From NCBI GenBank assembly GCA_963802765.1, contig CAWDJZ010000006.1, positions 124,001 to 188,000 of the forward strand: a stretch of 64,000 nucleotides of DNA, in the 5' to 3' direction. Each line of letters opens with the position of its first letter. The first letter of the stretch is position 1. Source of the stretch: Gaiellasilicea sp963802765. Its GTDB lineage: Bacteria > Actinomycetota > Thermoleophilia > Gaiellales > Gaiellaceae. The notes under the pieces were generated by a model, which saw nothing but the letters and a program-made list of their open reading frames with translations, ran no database searches and was not told where the DNA came from. Shown piece after piece: positions 23,476 to 32,417 of this stretch. The position numbers were made by a program, and so were the translations under genes.

Positions 23476-24731
23476 CAGAGGGCTGAGCCCTCGCAGGTGC
23501 GCAACGTCTCGACGCGGGGCGTGCCGCCGCGCCACGACAGCCTGATCCGGAGCGACGCGGCGTTGTTCGTGTAGTCGAGCTCCTCCAGAAGGCCCTGCGG
23601 GTTCGCCCGATGGACGAGCAGATAGACGCCGGCCGGGACGCCGCGCAGTTGGAGGTTCTGGCCGTGGAAGTGGGCGGGGTACAGATCGGTGAAACCGATC
23701 GACGTGCCTTGCTCGACCGCGAGCGCACCCGGCTGCGAGGCGGCGCAGTTGCCGTAGAAGCGGCCGCCGGTGAAGACGGCGACGCGCCGGCGGGCGAGCC
23801 CGTAGTGGTCGGCGAGGCAGAAGCCGCTCTTGCGGTCGCGGACGACGACGGCACCCTCGAGCGTCCGCAGCTCGTAGCGCTGGAAGTCGAGCAGGTGCCA
23901 GTGCGAGTGGGTCGATTCGGACGTATAGCGGAGCCGGCCGGCGTTCTCGTGGGTGCGCACCGACTCGTCCGACAGGCGCACGAGCTGGCGGGCGACCATC
24001 GGCTGGGTCGCGGATGCCCGGCTCCCACGCACCCAGACTGGCCCGTCGCCGATGTTGTCCGTCGCAGAGGCGAAGCCGAGCTTCGTGCCGGCGATCGTCA
24101 GCCGGAAGGGCGCGCGCTGGTCGAAGTCGGGCAGGAGCTGGCGCGGCCCGGTGCCCGGCGTGCCCGAGTCACGCGTCTTCTCGGGGAACTGCTCGCCGGG
24201 CTCGAGCGTCCGGAACGTGACCTTGCCGTCGCGCGTGAACGCGGGCGCGATCTGCTCGGCTGGGCCTGCCGCGACGAGCTTCGGCGCGCCGCCGGCGGCC
24301 GGCACGGTGAAGACGTCGAAGCTGCCGCCCTCGAGCGGGCTTGCCGCATACGCGATGCGCAGGCCGTCTCCGCTCCAGGCCGGCATCGCAACGACCCGGG
24401 CTCCTTTCACGAGCAGCCGCAGCCCGCCGCCGTCCCGCCGGACGACGTACAGGCTCGTCGCGCGGGCGCCCGGCGCCTGGCGGACGAAGACGATCTCGCG
24501 CCCGTCCGGTGACCAGTCGGGCTCCGTGTCGACGGCCGCCGTGGTCGTGAGGGCGCGCTCGCCGACGTAGAGATCGCCGTCCCGAGCAGAGACGACGAGC
24601 CTCGGCAGGGTGCGTGCGGCGTCGGCCTTCGCGCCGAGGGCAACTGCGGCGAAGACCGGCAGCGGTGCCAGCAAGACCGCGACGGCGAGCAGTCGCGCGG
24701 GCTTCAATCGAGTCCGAGCTCGCTCCGCCAT
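23472..24731 (-). CDS. Secreted beta-propeller/lysyl-oxidase-like protein
   Basis: A 419-aa exported protein. A signal segment (LLAVAVLLAPLPVFAAVALG) is followed by TolB-like propeller repeats (EPDWSPDGREIVFVRQ, AMPAWSGDGLRIAYA). The C-terminal half from about residue 270 resembles the lysyl oxidase domain: SESTHSHWHLLDFQRYELR with the copper-binding histidines, SGFCLADHYG, and ...FHGQNLQLRGVPAGVYLLV...LDYTNNAAS. Eukaryotic lysyl oxidase deaminates peptidyl lysine with copper and a quinone cofactor; activity here is only inferred. The ATG overlaps the end of the upstream CoA-transferase gene by 28 bp. Confidence 0.8.
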   Translation of the reverse strand: MAERARTRLKPARLLAVAVLLAPLPVFAAVALGAKADAARTLPRLVVSARDGDLYVGERALTTTAAVDTEPDWSPDGREIVFVRQAPGARATSLYVVRRDGGGLRLLVKGARVVAMPAWSGDGLRIAYAASPLEGGSFDVFTVPAAGGAPKLVAAGPAEQIAPAFTRDGKVTFRTLEPGEQFPEKTRDSGTPGTGPRQLLPDFDQRAPFRLTIAGTKLGFASATDNIGDGPVWVRGSRASATQPMVARQLVRLSDESVRTHENAGRLRYTSESTHSHWHLLDFQRYELRTLEGAVVVRDRKSGFCLADHYGLARRRVAVFTGGRFYGNCAASQPGALAVEQGTSIGFTDLYPAHFHGQNLQLRGVPAGVYLLVHRANPQGLLEELDYTNNAASLRIRLSWRGGTPRVETLRTCEGSALC

Positions 24732-25669
24732 GCCTCCGTATGCTGCCCGACCGCTGCGGACGGCAGGTCGGATACCGCGCCGAACTCCGCCGCCGCCTCT
24801 GCCAGCGTCGCGACCGGGCCGGCGCAGACATCCTCGCCGTCGAACCGCACGAGCCACTCCGCGAGCGGCCGAGCCGCGAAGACGGCCGCGAGCTCGGCAG
24901 CGAGCGCCTCCTGGCCCTCCGCAGCGAACTGCCGTTCCCCGAGCTCCGGCCGATCGATCAGCTCACAGAGCCGGGCGAAGAACTTCGGCTCGAGCGCGCC
25001 GACGGTCAGATGGCGGCCGTCCGCGGTCTCGTAGACGCGGTAGCACGCAAGGCCCCCGGTCAGGAAGCGCGGCAGCGGGTCGCCGGCGAGCCGGTGCGAG
25101 ACGAGGCGGTGCGACCCGTGGGTCATCGAGATCGTCAGCCGCGCGCCGCGGCCGGTGCGCTCCCGCTCGAGCAGCGCGGCGAGAACCTCGGTGACGGCGC
25201 CGAGCGCCCCGGCGGCGAGGTCGGCGGGCTGAAGCGGGGGCAGGTCGGGAGCGGTGTCCGCGAGAACACCCGCCCAGCCGAGGTAGTTGAGGTCGTGCCC
25301 GGCGCGGCCGGCGTGCGGCCCCTCGGGGCCGAAGCCGGTGATCGAGCAGTACACCACCGACTCCGGAACGTCGTCCGGGCCGACGCCGAGGCGGGCGGCG
25401 ACACCGGGACGAAAGCCCTCCAGGACGACGTCTGCGCGCGCGAGGAGCGCGCGCGCCAGCTCTGGCTCCGCCTTCAGGTCGCAGGCGACCGACTCCTTGC
25501 CCGCGTTCAGGGCTTCGTCCCAGGCAGGTGCGGTGTGCCGCATCGGATCGCCTTCCGGGGACTCGAGCCTCACTACGCGGGCGCCGAGGCGCTGCAGCTC
25601 GCGCGAGGCGAACGCGCCCGGCAGGTAGCGGGTCAGGTCGACGACGAGCAGCCCTGCGAGCGGTTGCAT
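24704..25669 (-). CDS. CaiB/BaiF-type (class III) CoA-transferase
   Basis: A 321-aa class III CoA-transferase, likely of the alpha-methylacyl-CoA racemase branch. Motifs are LAGLLVVDLTRYLPGAFASR, ARVVRLESPEGDPMR, the KESVACDLK segment, the catalytic aspartate region GHDLNYLGWAGVL, and GGLACYRVYETADGRHLTVGALEPKFF. The ATG at 25669 gives the family start MQPLAGLLVVDLTRYL. It diverges from a FadR-like TetR gene by 32 bp. The acyl-CoA substrate is unknown. Confidence 0.88.
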   Translation of the reverse strand: MQPLAGLLVVDLTRYLPGAFASRELQRLGARVVRLESPEGDPMRHTAPAWDEALNAGKESVACDLKAEPELARALLARADVVLEGFRPGVAARLGVGPDDVPESVVYCSITGFGPEGPHAGRAGHDLNYLGWAGVLADTAPDLPPLQPADLAAGALGAVTEVLAALLERERTGRGARLTISMTHGSHRLVSHRLAGDPLPRFLTGGLACYRVYETADGRHLTVGALEPKFFARLCELIDRPELGERQFAAEGQEALAAELAAVFAARPLAEWLVRFDGEDVCAGPVATLAEAAAEFGAVSDLPSAAVGQHTEAWRSELGLD

Positions 25670-25701
25670 GGCCGCCGAACCTACCACTAAAGTGCAGGGC
25701 G

Positions 25702-26319
25702 TTGACTGACGGTTCAACCAACGGTCCCGACAAGCGCCGGGTCATTCTCGACGCGGCCGTGCGCGTGTTCGCGCGCAAGGGTTACCACGCGGCCCGGGTC
25801 GGCGACATCGCCGGCGAAGCGGGGATCGCGCACGGGCTGCTCTACCACTACTTCGGCTCGAAGGAGGAGGTGCTGGAGACGGTCTTCCGCGAGAACTGGC
25901 GGGAGCTGCTGGAGACGTTCGCGCGGATCGAGGCATCCGACGAGCCGCCGCTCGCGCAGCTGGAGGGGATCGCGAAGTCGCTGCTCCGCACCTGGCGTGC
26001 GCAGCCCGAGCTCGTCACGGTGATGGTGCGCGAGGTGGCGCGGAGCCCGCAGCTCCAGAGCCAGGTGGACGAGATCCGTGCCGGCTTCCTCGTTATCCAG
26101 CGCGTGATCGAGCGCGGCCAGGCGGACGGTTCGTTCCGGCCCGAGCTCGATGCCCGGCTCGCGAGCTGGATCTTCTACGGCGGCCTCGAGGAGCTGCTGA
26201 CCGGCTGGGTGCTGGGCCAGCTGCCGGACGGTGACGAGGAGGTGGCGCGTGCGGAGCGGACGGTGGTCGAGCTCCTCTGCAACGGGATTGCTCGGGACGC
26301 GGCCGCAGCGCCCGCCTGA
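25702..26319 (+). CDS. TetR family regulator, FadR-like
   Basis: A 205-aa TetR repressor. The N-terminal HTH (ILDAAVRVFARKGYHAARVG, AGIAHGLLYHYFGSKEEVL) and the ligand domain ending FYGGLEELLTGWVLGQL resemble the acyl-CoA-responsive FadR (YsiA) of Bacillus, which represses beta-oxidation. The TTG at 25702 is used because no better start lies between it and the HTH. A FadR-like half-conserved palindrome overlaps the start codon itself. Divergent CaiB-type transferase and downstream MFS genes are probable local targets. Confidence 0.85.
   Translation: MTDGSTNGPDKRRVILDAAVRVFARKGYHAARVGDIAGEAGIAHGLLYHYFGSKEEVLETVFRENWRELLETFARIEASDEPPLAQLEGIAKSLLRTWRAQPELVTVMVREVARSPQLQSQVDEIRAGFLVIQRVIERGQADGSFRPELDARLASWIFYGGLEELLTGWVLGQLPDGDEEVARAERTVVELLCNGIARDAAAAPA
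25703..25720 (+). promoter_or_regulatory. Possible FadR-type operator at the TetR start
   Basis: TGACTGACGGTTCAACCA agrees with 12 of 18 positions of the Bacillus FadR consensus (TGAATGAMTARTCATTCA, from memory), and 13 of 16 bases match the stronger site at 33912-33927 when aligned from TTGACTGAC. It overlaps the first codons of the regulator and the divergent promoter, so it would be autoregulatory. Confidence 0.4.
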
Positions 26320-27568
26320 GCTCGGCCACGCGCGTGTCGTCTGGACGCTCGGCCTCGGCGCCTTCGGGCTCGCCTTCTCGCTGACGACGACGGCGGCTTA
26401 CCTGCCGCCCCTGCTCGGCCAGTTCACGTCGTCGACGACGCTGATCGCGCTCGTGCTCGCGGCCGAGGGCCTCTTCGCCGTGGCGCTCCCACTCGTGATC
26501 GGGCCGTGGAGCGACTCGTTCCACACCCCGCTAGGGCGTCGGCGCCCGTTCATGCTCGTCGCGCTCGGCCCGATCGGCTTCTGCCTCGCGCTGATGGCGT
26601 TCATGCCGAGCCTCTGGACGACGGCGCTGCTCGTCTTCGCCTTCTTCTTCGCCTACTACGTCTACGAACCGCCGTACCGCGGCCTCTACCCCGACCTCTT
26701 GCCGGAGCGGCTCTACGGCCGGGCGCAAAGCGCGCAGCACCTGATGCGTGGCCTCGCGCTGGGGACGGCGCTGATCGGCGGCGGGGCGCTCTTCCATGTC
26801 TGGGAGCCGTTCCCGTTCCTGGTCGCGGCGATCGTCGTCGTCGCCGCGTGCCTCTCGCCGGTCGTCTTCCTGCGCGAGGACGGCGGCCATGGCCGGGTCT
26901 TCGAGGGCGTGAGGGCATACGTCTCGCACAGCTGGCGGGTGTTCCGGCGCGATCCCGACGTGCGCCGCTTCCTGATCGCAAACACCGCCTGGGAAGGCAC
27001 GTTCGCGGGCGCGCGGACCTTCGTCGTCCTCTATCTCACGGTCGGCCTCGGCCAGCCGCTCGGGACGACGACTGCGGTGCTCGGCGCCGTTGCGGGTGGG
27101 TACGTCGTCGCCGCCGCGGGCTCGGGCTACCTCGGCGACCGGCTCGGCTTCAGCCGCGTGATTCTCGCCGCCTCGATCGTGTACGGGCTCGGCCTGCTCG
27201 CAGGTGGGCTCGGCGAGGAGTGGCACGGCTGGTACCTGCCGGTGATCTTCGTCGTTGCGATCGCGGGCGGGAGCGTGATGACGCTTGCGTGGGGCCTGCT
27301 CTTCAAGCTCATGCCCGCCGCCGACCGGGGCGCGATCGCCGGTCTCGCCACGACGACGAAGGGGATCGGCCTCCTCATCGGTCCGTTGCTCGCCGGCGTC
27401 ACGATCGACCTGCTCTCCCCCTACCTCGAGGGCACCCAGGGCTACCAGGTCCTCTGGCCGATCCTCGCAGTCCCGGTGCTGCTCGCGATCCCACTCGTGG
27501 CGCAGCTCGCGCACGTCGAGCGCCGGGGCCCCGCCGGCCCGCTCGAGAGCCCGGAGCCGATCGTCTAG
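26288..27568 (+). CDS. MFS transporter, SLC45/GPH-like
   Basis: A 426-aa protein with about twelve transmembrane helices. The signature GPWSDSFHTPLGRRRPFML between helices 2 and 3 is of the SLC45/sugar-proton symporter type, and PYRGLYPDLLPERLYGRAQS follows helix 4. Known relatives move sucrose or other sugars with protons; the substrate here is unknown. The TTG at 26288 overlaps the TetR gene by 32 bp; earlier in-frame starts encode non-hydrophobic sequence. Transcription coupling to the TetR gene is likely. Confidence 0.85.
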   Translation: MLGTRPQRPPELGHARVVWTLGLGAFGLAFSLTTTAAYLPPLLGQFTSSTTLIALVLAAEGLFAVALPLVIGPWSDSFHTPLGRRRPFMLVALGPIGFCLALMAFMPSLWTTALLVFAFFFAYYVYEPPYRGLYPDLLPERLYGRAQSAQHLMRGLALGTALIGGGALFHVWEPFPFLVAAIVVVAACLSPVVFLREDGGHGRVFEGVRAYVSHSWRVFRRDPDVRRFLIANTAWEGTFAGARTFVVLYLTVGLGQPLGTTTAVLGAVAGGYVVAAAGSGYLGDRLGFSRVILAASIVYGLGLLAGGLGEEWHGWYLPVIFVVAIAGGSVMTLAWGLLFKLMPAADRGAIAGLATTTKGIGLLIGPLLAGVTIDLLSPYLEGTQGYQVLWPILAVPVLLAIPLVAQLAHVERRGPAGPLESPEPIV

Positions 27569-27667
27569 CGCGGGCGCTCAGGGTTGTATTTCCGAATGCA
27601 GTGTTGTACTCATCCTCACAGTCCTTTGACTGTGGCGTGAGGCTCTGCGGCGAATGAGGAGGGGTCG
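27569..27667 (+). promoter_or_regulatory. Upstream region of the peptide-binding lipoprotein gene
   Basis: A 99-bp gap, more AT-rich than its surroundings. It contains a short perfect hairpin CACAGTC/GACTGTG (about 27617-27634, loop CTTT) and a strong GAGGAGGGG ribosome-binding site. A promoter probably lies upstream of the hairpin but no convincing -35/-10 pair can be named. Confidence 0.4.
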
Positions 27668-29287
27668 ATGCGTATCGATCGTGCGCTTGCGTTGGTGGTT
27701 GCGGTAACGGCGGTCGCGTTCGCGGGTGGTTGCGGAGGCGATGACAACGATGCGGCCGGGCAGGACTCGACGCTCCGGATCGCCATCGGATCGGAGCCGC
27801 CGTCGCTCGACCCTGGCCTTCTCACCGATGTTGTCTCCGCCAACATCGTCCTCAACCTGATGGACCCGCTTGTGCGCCTCGACGACAACCTCGAACCGGA
27901 AGCGGCGCTCGCAGAGAGCTGGGATGTCAGCGACGACGGCAAGACGGTGACGTTCCACCTGCGCGACGACGGCCAGTGGACGAACGGGGACCCGGTCACC
28001 GCGGCAGATTTCGAGTACGCCTGGAAGCGGATCCTCGACCCGGAGCTCGCCGCCGGTTACGCCTACCAGCTCTACGGGATTGTCGGCGCGGTTGAGTACA
28101 ACTCGTGTGAGAAGGACTGCGATGCGCTCCGCGACAAGGTCGGCGTGCGCGCGACCGACGAGCAGTCACTCGAGGTGAAGCTGACCGGCCCGCAGCCGTG
28201 GTTCATCGCCCAGTCGGCCCACGCCTCCTTCCTTGCCGTGCACCGCAAGACGGTGGAGGAGCACGGAGAGAAGTGGACAGAGCCGGCCAGCATCGTCACC
28301 AACGGCCCGTACCAGCTGACCGGCTGGAAGCATGACGAGTCGATGACTCTGGCGAAGTGGGAGGACTGGCGCGGCGCCGACGACGTGAGCCTGGAACAGG
28401 TCTCAGCGCGGATCATCAAAGACCCGCAGACGGCCCTCGCTGCGTTCGAGAAGGGGGAGATCGACGCCTGCCTCGAGAACTCTTGCGTCCCGCCCGACGA
28501 CATCGAGCGGCTCGCAGAGGGAGACTCCTACCTACGAGTCCCTGGGCTTGCGACGCAGTATCTCGGCTTCAACATGAAGACCGTGCCGGACGTGAACCAG
28601 CGCCGCGCGCTCGCGTTCGCCGTCGACCGGCGCTCGCTGGTCGAGAACGTGACCAAGGGCGGCGAGGAGCCGGCGACGAGCTTCACGCCGAAAGGCATGC
28701 CCGGCTTTGACGTGATCGCCCAGGAGTTCCTCCCCACCACAGCCGATCTCGCGAAGGCGCGCCAGTACCTCGAGCAGGCGTCCTCGCCGAAGCTGAAGCT
28801 CAACTTCCTCTACATCAGCGATGACCCGCTCGGCGAGGACATCGCCGTCGCGACCCAGGCGATGTGGAAGGAACTCGGCATCGAGATGAACGTCCGCGCG
28901 ATGGAGTTCCAGCAGTTCCTGGAGCAGCTCGGGCCGCCCGTCCATTCGTCAGTCGACGTCTTTGCGGTCGGCTGGGTGGGGGACTACGTCGACGACATCA
29001 ATTTCCTCGAGCTCTGGACGTGCAAGTCGGGCAACAACCCCACCGGCTACTGCGATCAGACATACGACAAGCTGATCGAGCAGGCGAGGTCGACGCCGGA
29101 CGACGCAGAGCGGCACGACCTGTACGCGAGAGCGGAAGCGATGCTCACAGGCCCCGAAGGCGCGCTGCCGATCATCCCGACGCATTGGGCGACGTTCAGC
29201 ACGATGCGGAGGCCGGGAATCGAAGGCTGGGAGCCGAACCTGCTCGACCAGTACGACTTCACCAAGGTCTCCCTGGCCGCCGACTAA
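27668..29287 (+). CDS. ABC transporter peptide-binding lipoprotein (family 5 SBP)
   Basis: A 539-aa extracytoplasmic solute-binding protein of the OppA/DppA family. The lipobox FAGGC follows a signal peptide, so the mature protein is a lipoprotein anchored at Cys 22. The family signature runs LRIAIGSEPPSLDPGLLTDV, ESWDVSDDGKTVTFHLRDD and TAADFEYAWKRILDPELAAG. It binds oligopeptides or other ligands for import. No permease or ATPase gene is adjacent, so it is an orphan receptor. Its base composition is somewhat less GC-rich than that of neighbours. Confidence 0.93.
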   Translation: MRIDRALALVVAVTAVAFAGGCGGDDNDAAGQDSTLRIAIGSEPPSLDPGLLTDVVSANIVLNLMDPLVRLDDNLEPEAALAESWDVSDDGKTVTFHLRDDGQWTNGDPVTAADFEYAWKRILDPELAAGYAYQLYGIVGAVEYNSCEKDCDALRDKVGVRATDEQSLEVKLTGPQPWFIAQSAHASFLAVHRKTVEEHGEKWTEPASIVTNGPYQLTGWKHDESMTLAKWEDWRGADDVSLEQVSARIIKDPQTALAAFEKGEIDACLENSCVPPDDIERLAEGDSYLRVPGLATQYLGFNMKTVPDVNQRRALAFAVDRRSLVENVTKGGEEPATSFTPKGMPGFDVIAQEFLPTTADLAKARQYLEQASSPKLKLNFLYISDDPLGEDIAVATQAMWKELGIEMNVRAMEFQQFLEQLGPPVHSSVDVFAVGWVGDYVDDINFLELWTCKSGNNPTGYCDQTYDKLIEQARSTPDDAERHDLYARAEAMLTGPEGALPIIPTHWATFSTMRRPGIEGWEPNLLDQYDFTKVSLAAD

Positions 29288-29319
29288 GGCCACCCCTCCA
29301 CGTGTGGGAGGATTCGGGC

Positions 29320-29790
29320 GTGAGGTCGTTCAACATCTTCGACGGCGAGCTCGACCTCGAGCGCGACCGGCCCGGTTTCTCGTGGCGCCGCGCGGCGGTG
29401 GGCGAGAGGATCGGGGCCGAGAAGCTCGGCGCCAGCGTCTACGAGCTCCAGCCCGGCGAGCGCACCTTCCCGTATCACTACGAGTACGGCGCCGAGGAAT
29501 GGCTGCTCGTCATCGCCGGCCGGCCGACCCTGCGTGCCCCGGACGGCGAGCACGAGCTTCGCCCGGGAGACGTCGTCTGCTTCCGCGAGGGGCCGGAGGG
29601 CGCCCATCAGGTCCGGAACGACTCGGACGAGCCGATCCGCGTCCTGATCGCGTCCACCAAGCAGCTGCCAGACGCGGCGGTCTACCCCGACAGCGGCAAG
29701 ATCGGCATCTGGACGGGGAACGACGAGGCCGACCCGCCACGGCTCTTCCGGATCGGCACCGAGCTCGACTACTGGGACGGCGAGTCTTAG
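29320..29790 (+). CDS. Cupin-domain protein
   Basis: A 156-aa protein with a cupin barrel. Motif 1 is FPYHYEYGAEEWLLVIAGRP and motif 2 is LRPGDVVCFREGPEGAHQVRN, with the metal-binding histidines and glutamate visible. The function is unknown; many such proteins are sugar isomerases, dioxygenases or sensors. The GTG at 29320 has GGGAGGA upstream and is preferred to in-frame upstream codons from the lipoprotein's other frames. The gap to the lipoprotein gene is 32 bp. Confidence 0.82.
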   Translation: MRSFNIFDGELDLERDRPGFSWRRAAVGERIGAEKLGASVYELQPGERTFPYHYEYGAEEWLLVIAGRPTLRAPDGEHELRPGDVVCFREGPEGAHQVRNDSDEPIRVLIASTKQLPDAAVYPDSGKIGIWTGNDEADPPRLFRIGTELDYWDGES

Positions 29791-29842
29791 ACCGGTTCCA
29801 TTCGTCCAAGCCAGCTTCGCCCGCGGCGCCTACGCTGGACTC

Positions 29843-30271
29843 ATGCCTGAGAACCCACCCGGCTACCCGCCCGTCGCCCCTTACCTGCTCTACGAGGATC
29901 CCGCTGCCGCGCTCGACTGGCTCACCGCCGCCTTCGGCTTCCGGGAGCGCTTCCGGCACCTGGGCGAGAGCGGCTGGATCGACCATGCGGAGATGTCGAT
30001 CGGGGACGGGCTCGTCATGCTGGCGAGGCCGAGCGCGGAGTACCGCTCTCCTCGCAGCCTCGGCGGCGCCACCTCTCTGGTCCACGTCTACGTCGACGAC
30101 GCGAGGGGCCACTGCGAGCGCGCGAGAGCCGCAGGCGCTGTGATCCGCGACGAGCCGCAGGAGAAGCCGTACGGGACGATCCAGTACTGCGCGATCGACC
30201 CCGAGGGCCACCAGTGGCTCTTCTCCGAACAGGTCGGCGAGCCGGAACCCGTTTGGAGGATCGAGAGCTAG
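29843..30271 (+). CDS. VOC (glyoxalase/bleomycin-resistance-like) protein
   Basis: A 142-aa vicinal-oxygen-chelate protein. It has paired beta-alpha-beta units: VAPYLLYEDPAAALDWLTAA with FGFRERFRHL, and SLVHVYVDDARGHCERARAA with IQYCAIDPEGHQWLF. The second half is similar to PhnB-type proteins. The substrate is unknown. The stop codon forms part of an inverted repeat shared with the stop of the convergent dehydrogenase. Confidence 0.8.
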   Translation: MPENPPGYPPVAPYLLYEDPAAALDWLTAAFGFRERFRHLGESGWIDHAEMSIGDGLVMLARPSAEYRSPRSLGGATSLVHVYVDDARGHCERARAAGAVIRDEPQEKPYGTIQYCAIDPEGHQWLFSEQVGEPEPVWRIES

Positions 30272-30323
30272 AGGCTTGACGCGAAACCTGAGCACAGCGC
30301 GCCAATTCCACATCAAGCCTCTA
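30269..30323. terminator. Inverted repeat spanning two convergent stop codons
   Basis: TAGAGGCTTGA (30269-30279) and TCAAGCCTCTA (30313-30323) are perfectly complementary over 11 bp with a 33-base loop. Each arm includes the stop codon of one of the two convergent genes. A bidirectional terminator or protective hairpin is likely; there is no T-run. Confidence 0.6.
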
Positions 30324-31508
30324 ACGGAACGCGTTCTCGCCGGTCAGCGCGTTGCCGACGACGAGCGTGTGCACCTCGTGCGTGCCCTCGTAGGTGAGCA
30401 CCGACTCGAGGTTGTTCACGTGGCGGATCACCGGGTATTCGAGCGTGACGCCGTTCGCGCCGAGGATCGTGCGTGCCGATCGCGCGACCTCGAGCGCGCC
30501 GCGGACGTTCCCCAGCTTGCCGAGGCTGACGTGCTCCTGACGGAGGGTGCCCTGATCCTTCATCCGGCCAATGTGGAGCGCCACGAGCAGGCCGCGGTTC
30601 AGCTCGAGCGCCATCTCGGCGAGCTTCTCCTGCGTGAGCTGGTAGCCCGCAATCGGCTTCTCGAAGACGATCCGCTCCTTCGCATAGTCGAGCGCCGCCT
30701 CGAAGCAGGCGCGGCCGGCGCCGACCGCGCCCCAGACGATCCCGTAGCGCGCCTCGTTCAGGCACGAGAGCGGTCCCCGCAGCGTGTCCACTTCGGGGAA
30801 GCGGTTCTCCTCCGGCACGCGCACGTCGGCGAGGACGAGCTCGGACGTGACGGAGGCACGGAGCGAGAGCTTTTTGTGGATCTCCGGCGCGCTGAAGCCC
30901 GCCGTGCCCTTCTCGACCAGGAAGCCGTTGATCTTGCCGTCCTCGGTGCGGGCCCAGACGGTCGCGACGTCGGCGATCGTGCCGTTCGTGATCCACATCT
31001 TCGCGCCGTTCAGGATCCAGTCCGAGCCGTCCCGGCGCGCGGTCGTGCGCATCGAGCCGGGATCTGAGCCCGCGTCGGGCTCGGTCAGGCCGAAGCAGCC
31101 GATCGCGTCGCCCGCGTGCATCGCCGGCAGCCAGCGCTGCTTCTGCTCCTCGGAGCCCCAGCGCCAGATCGAGTACATCGCGAGCGACCCCTGGACACTG
31201 ACGGCGCTGCGCACCCCCGAGTCGCCCGCCTCGAGCTCGAGGCAGGTGAGGCCGTAGGCGACGGCGCTCGCGCCCGGGAGGCCGTAGCCGTCGAGGTGCA
31301 TGCCGAAGAGACCGAGCTTCCCCAGCTCGCCGATCAGCTCGCGCGGCAGGATGCCCTGCTCGAACCAGTCGCCCACGTCGGGGAGCACGCGCTCGCGCAC
31401 GAAGCCGCGGACGGTGTCGCGGATCGCGCGCTCCTCGTCGTCGAGGAGGGCGTCGATCGCGAGGAAATCAAGCGGGTCGAGCGCGGTCGGCTTCTCGGTC
31501 ACGGCCAT
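30321..31508 (-). CDS. Acyl-CoA dehydrogenase, glutaryl-CoA dehydrogenase-like
   Basis: A 395-aa FAD-dependent acyl-CoA dehydrogenase. Motifs are GCFGLTEPDAGSDPGSMRTT (FAD/substrate site), WITNGTIADVATVWART, SCLNEARYGIVWGAVGAGRA and the C-terminal NLESVLTYEGTHEVHTLVVG with the glutamate base. The overall pattern is closest to glutaryl-CoA dehydrogenases, which oxidise and decarboxylate glutaryl-CoA; the substrate is an inference. The ATG at 31508 gives the usual N-terminal length. It diverges from the GH3 gene by 26 bp. Confidence 0.88.
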   Translation of the reverse strand: MAVTEKPTALDPLDFLAIDALLDDEERAIRDTVRGFVRERVLPDVGDWFEQGILPRELIGELGKLGLFGMHLDGYGLPGASAVAYGLTCLELEAGDSGVRSAVSVQGSLAMYSIWRWGSEEQKQRWLPAMHAGDAIGCFGLTEPDAGSDPGSMRTTARRDGSDWILNGAKMWITNGTIADVATVWARTEDGKINGFLVEKGTAGFSAPEIHKKLSLRASVTSELVLADVRVPEENRFPEVDTLRGPLSCLNEARYGIVWGAVGAGRACFEAALDYAKERIVFEKPIAGYQLTQEKLAEMALELNRGLLVALHIGRMKDQGTLRQEHVSLGKLGNVRGALEVARSARTILGANGVTLEYPVIRHVNNLESVLTYEGTHEVHTLVVGNALTGENAFR

Positions 31509-31534
31509 CGCGCGGACAAGGCTACCGTGGTGCC

Positions 31535-32417
31535 GTGGTCGCCGCGATCGTCCAGGCGCTGAGCCTGCTCCTCGTCGGCTCTGTCGAGGCGGAGGTCGCG
31601 GCCATGACGCCGCGCGAGAAGGCGCAGGCCGTCGTCGTCGCGGGAATGCCCGCGGGGCCGGGCTTCGGCGGCGTGCTCGTACGCCGCTGGAACACCGAGC
31701 TGCCGCGGCCACGCGGCCTGATCTTCGCCGACCAGGAGGGCGGCCTCGTCAAGACCTTCGCCTCGCTGCCGCCCTCGCGGGCCGCCTCCGTCCTATCGCA
31801 GCGCGGCCGAGGCGCGCGCGGCCGGGGCGGCAACTGCCGCTGCGCTGCGCCGGGAGGGTGTGCACGCGTCGTTCGCGCCGGTGCTCGACCTCCCGGACGG
31901 GCCGCTCGGCTCGCGCCAGTTCGCCCGTCCGGAGTACGGCGTCGCCTTCGCGCGCGGCCTCGGCCGCGCGGCCTGCGTGAAGCACTTCCCGGGCCTCGGC
32001 TCGACGCCGCTGTCGACCGACGAGGCGCGCGTCTACGGCGTCGTCCGCACGCAGGACCTCGCGCCGTTCCGGGCGGCAATCCGGGCCGGCGTGCCGTGCG
32101 TGATGGTGGGTCACGCGATCTACCCGCAACTCGGCCCGCGCCGGGCCTCGTTCGAGCCGAAGACGTACGCGTTGCTGCGGCGGCTCGGCTTCCGCGGCGT
32201 CGCGATCACCGACTCGATCGGCGTGCTCGGCAGTCCCTACGCGCCCTTCTGGGCGCGGCTGGCGCTTCGTGCGGGCGCCGACCTCGTGCTGACGACGAGC
32301 GCGCGGGACGCGGGGCGGATCGTCGACGCCCTCGTGCCGCTCGCCGGTGCGGGAGAGCTCGACGCGAAGCTCGTCAGGGTGTTGCGGTACCGGAACCTGG
32401 TGGCTCCGGCACCGTGA
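31535..32417 (+). pseudogene. Glycoside hydrolase family 3 (NagZ-like) protein, one-base frameshift
   Basis: An exported protein whose two halves lie in different frames. The first (GTG 31535) has a signal-like start, PREKAQAVVVAGMPAGPGFG and GLIFADQEGGLVKTF. The second (from about 31795 to TGA 32417) has HASFAPVLDL, ACVKHFPGLGSTPLS, VMVGHAIYPQLGPR and GVAITDSIGVLGS, matching family 3 beta-N-acetylhexosaminidases that act on muropeptides. One base too many lies near 31785-31795. Corrected it would be about 293 aa. Its 3' end overlaps the amidase gene by 44 bp on the opposite strand. Confidence 0.8.
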
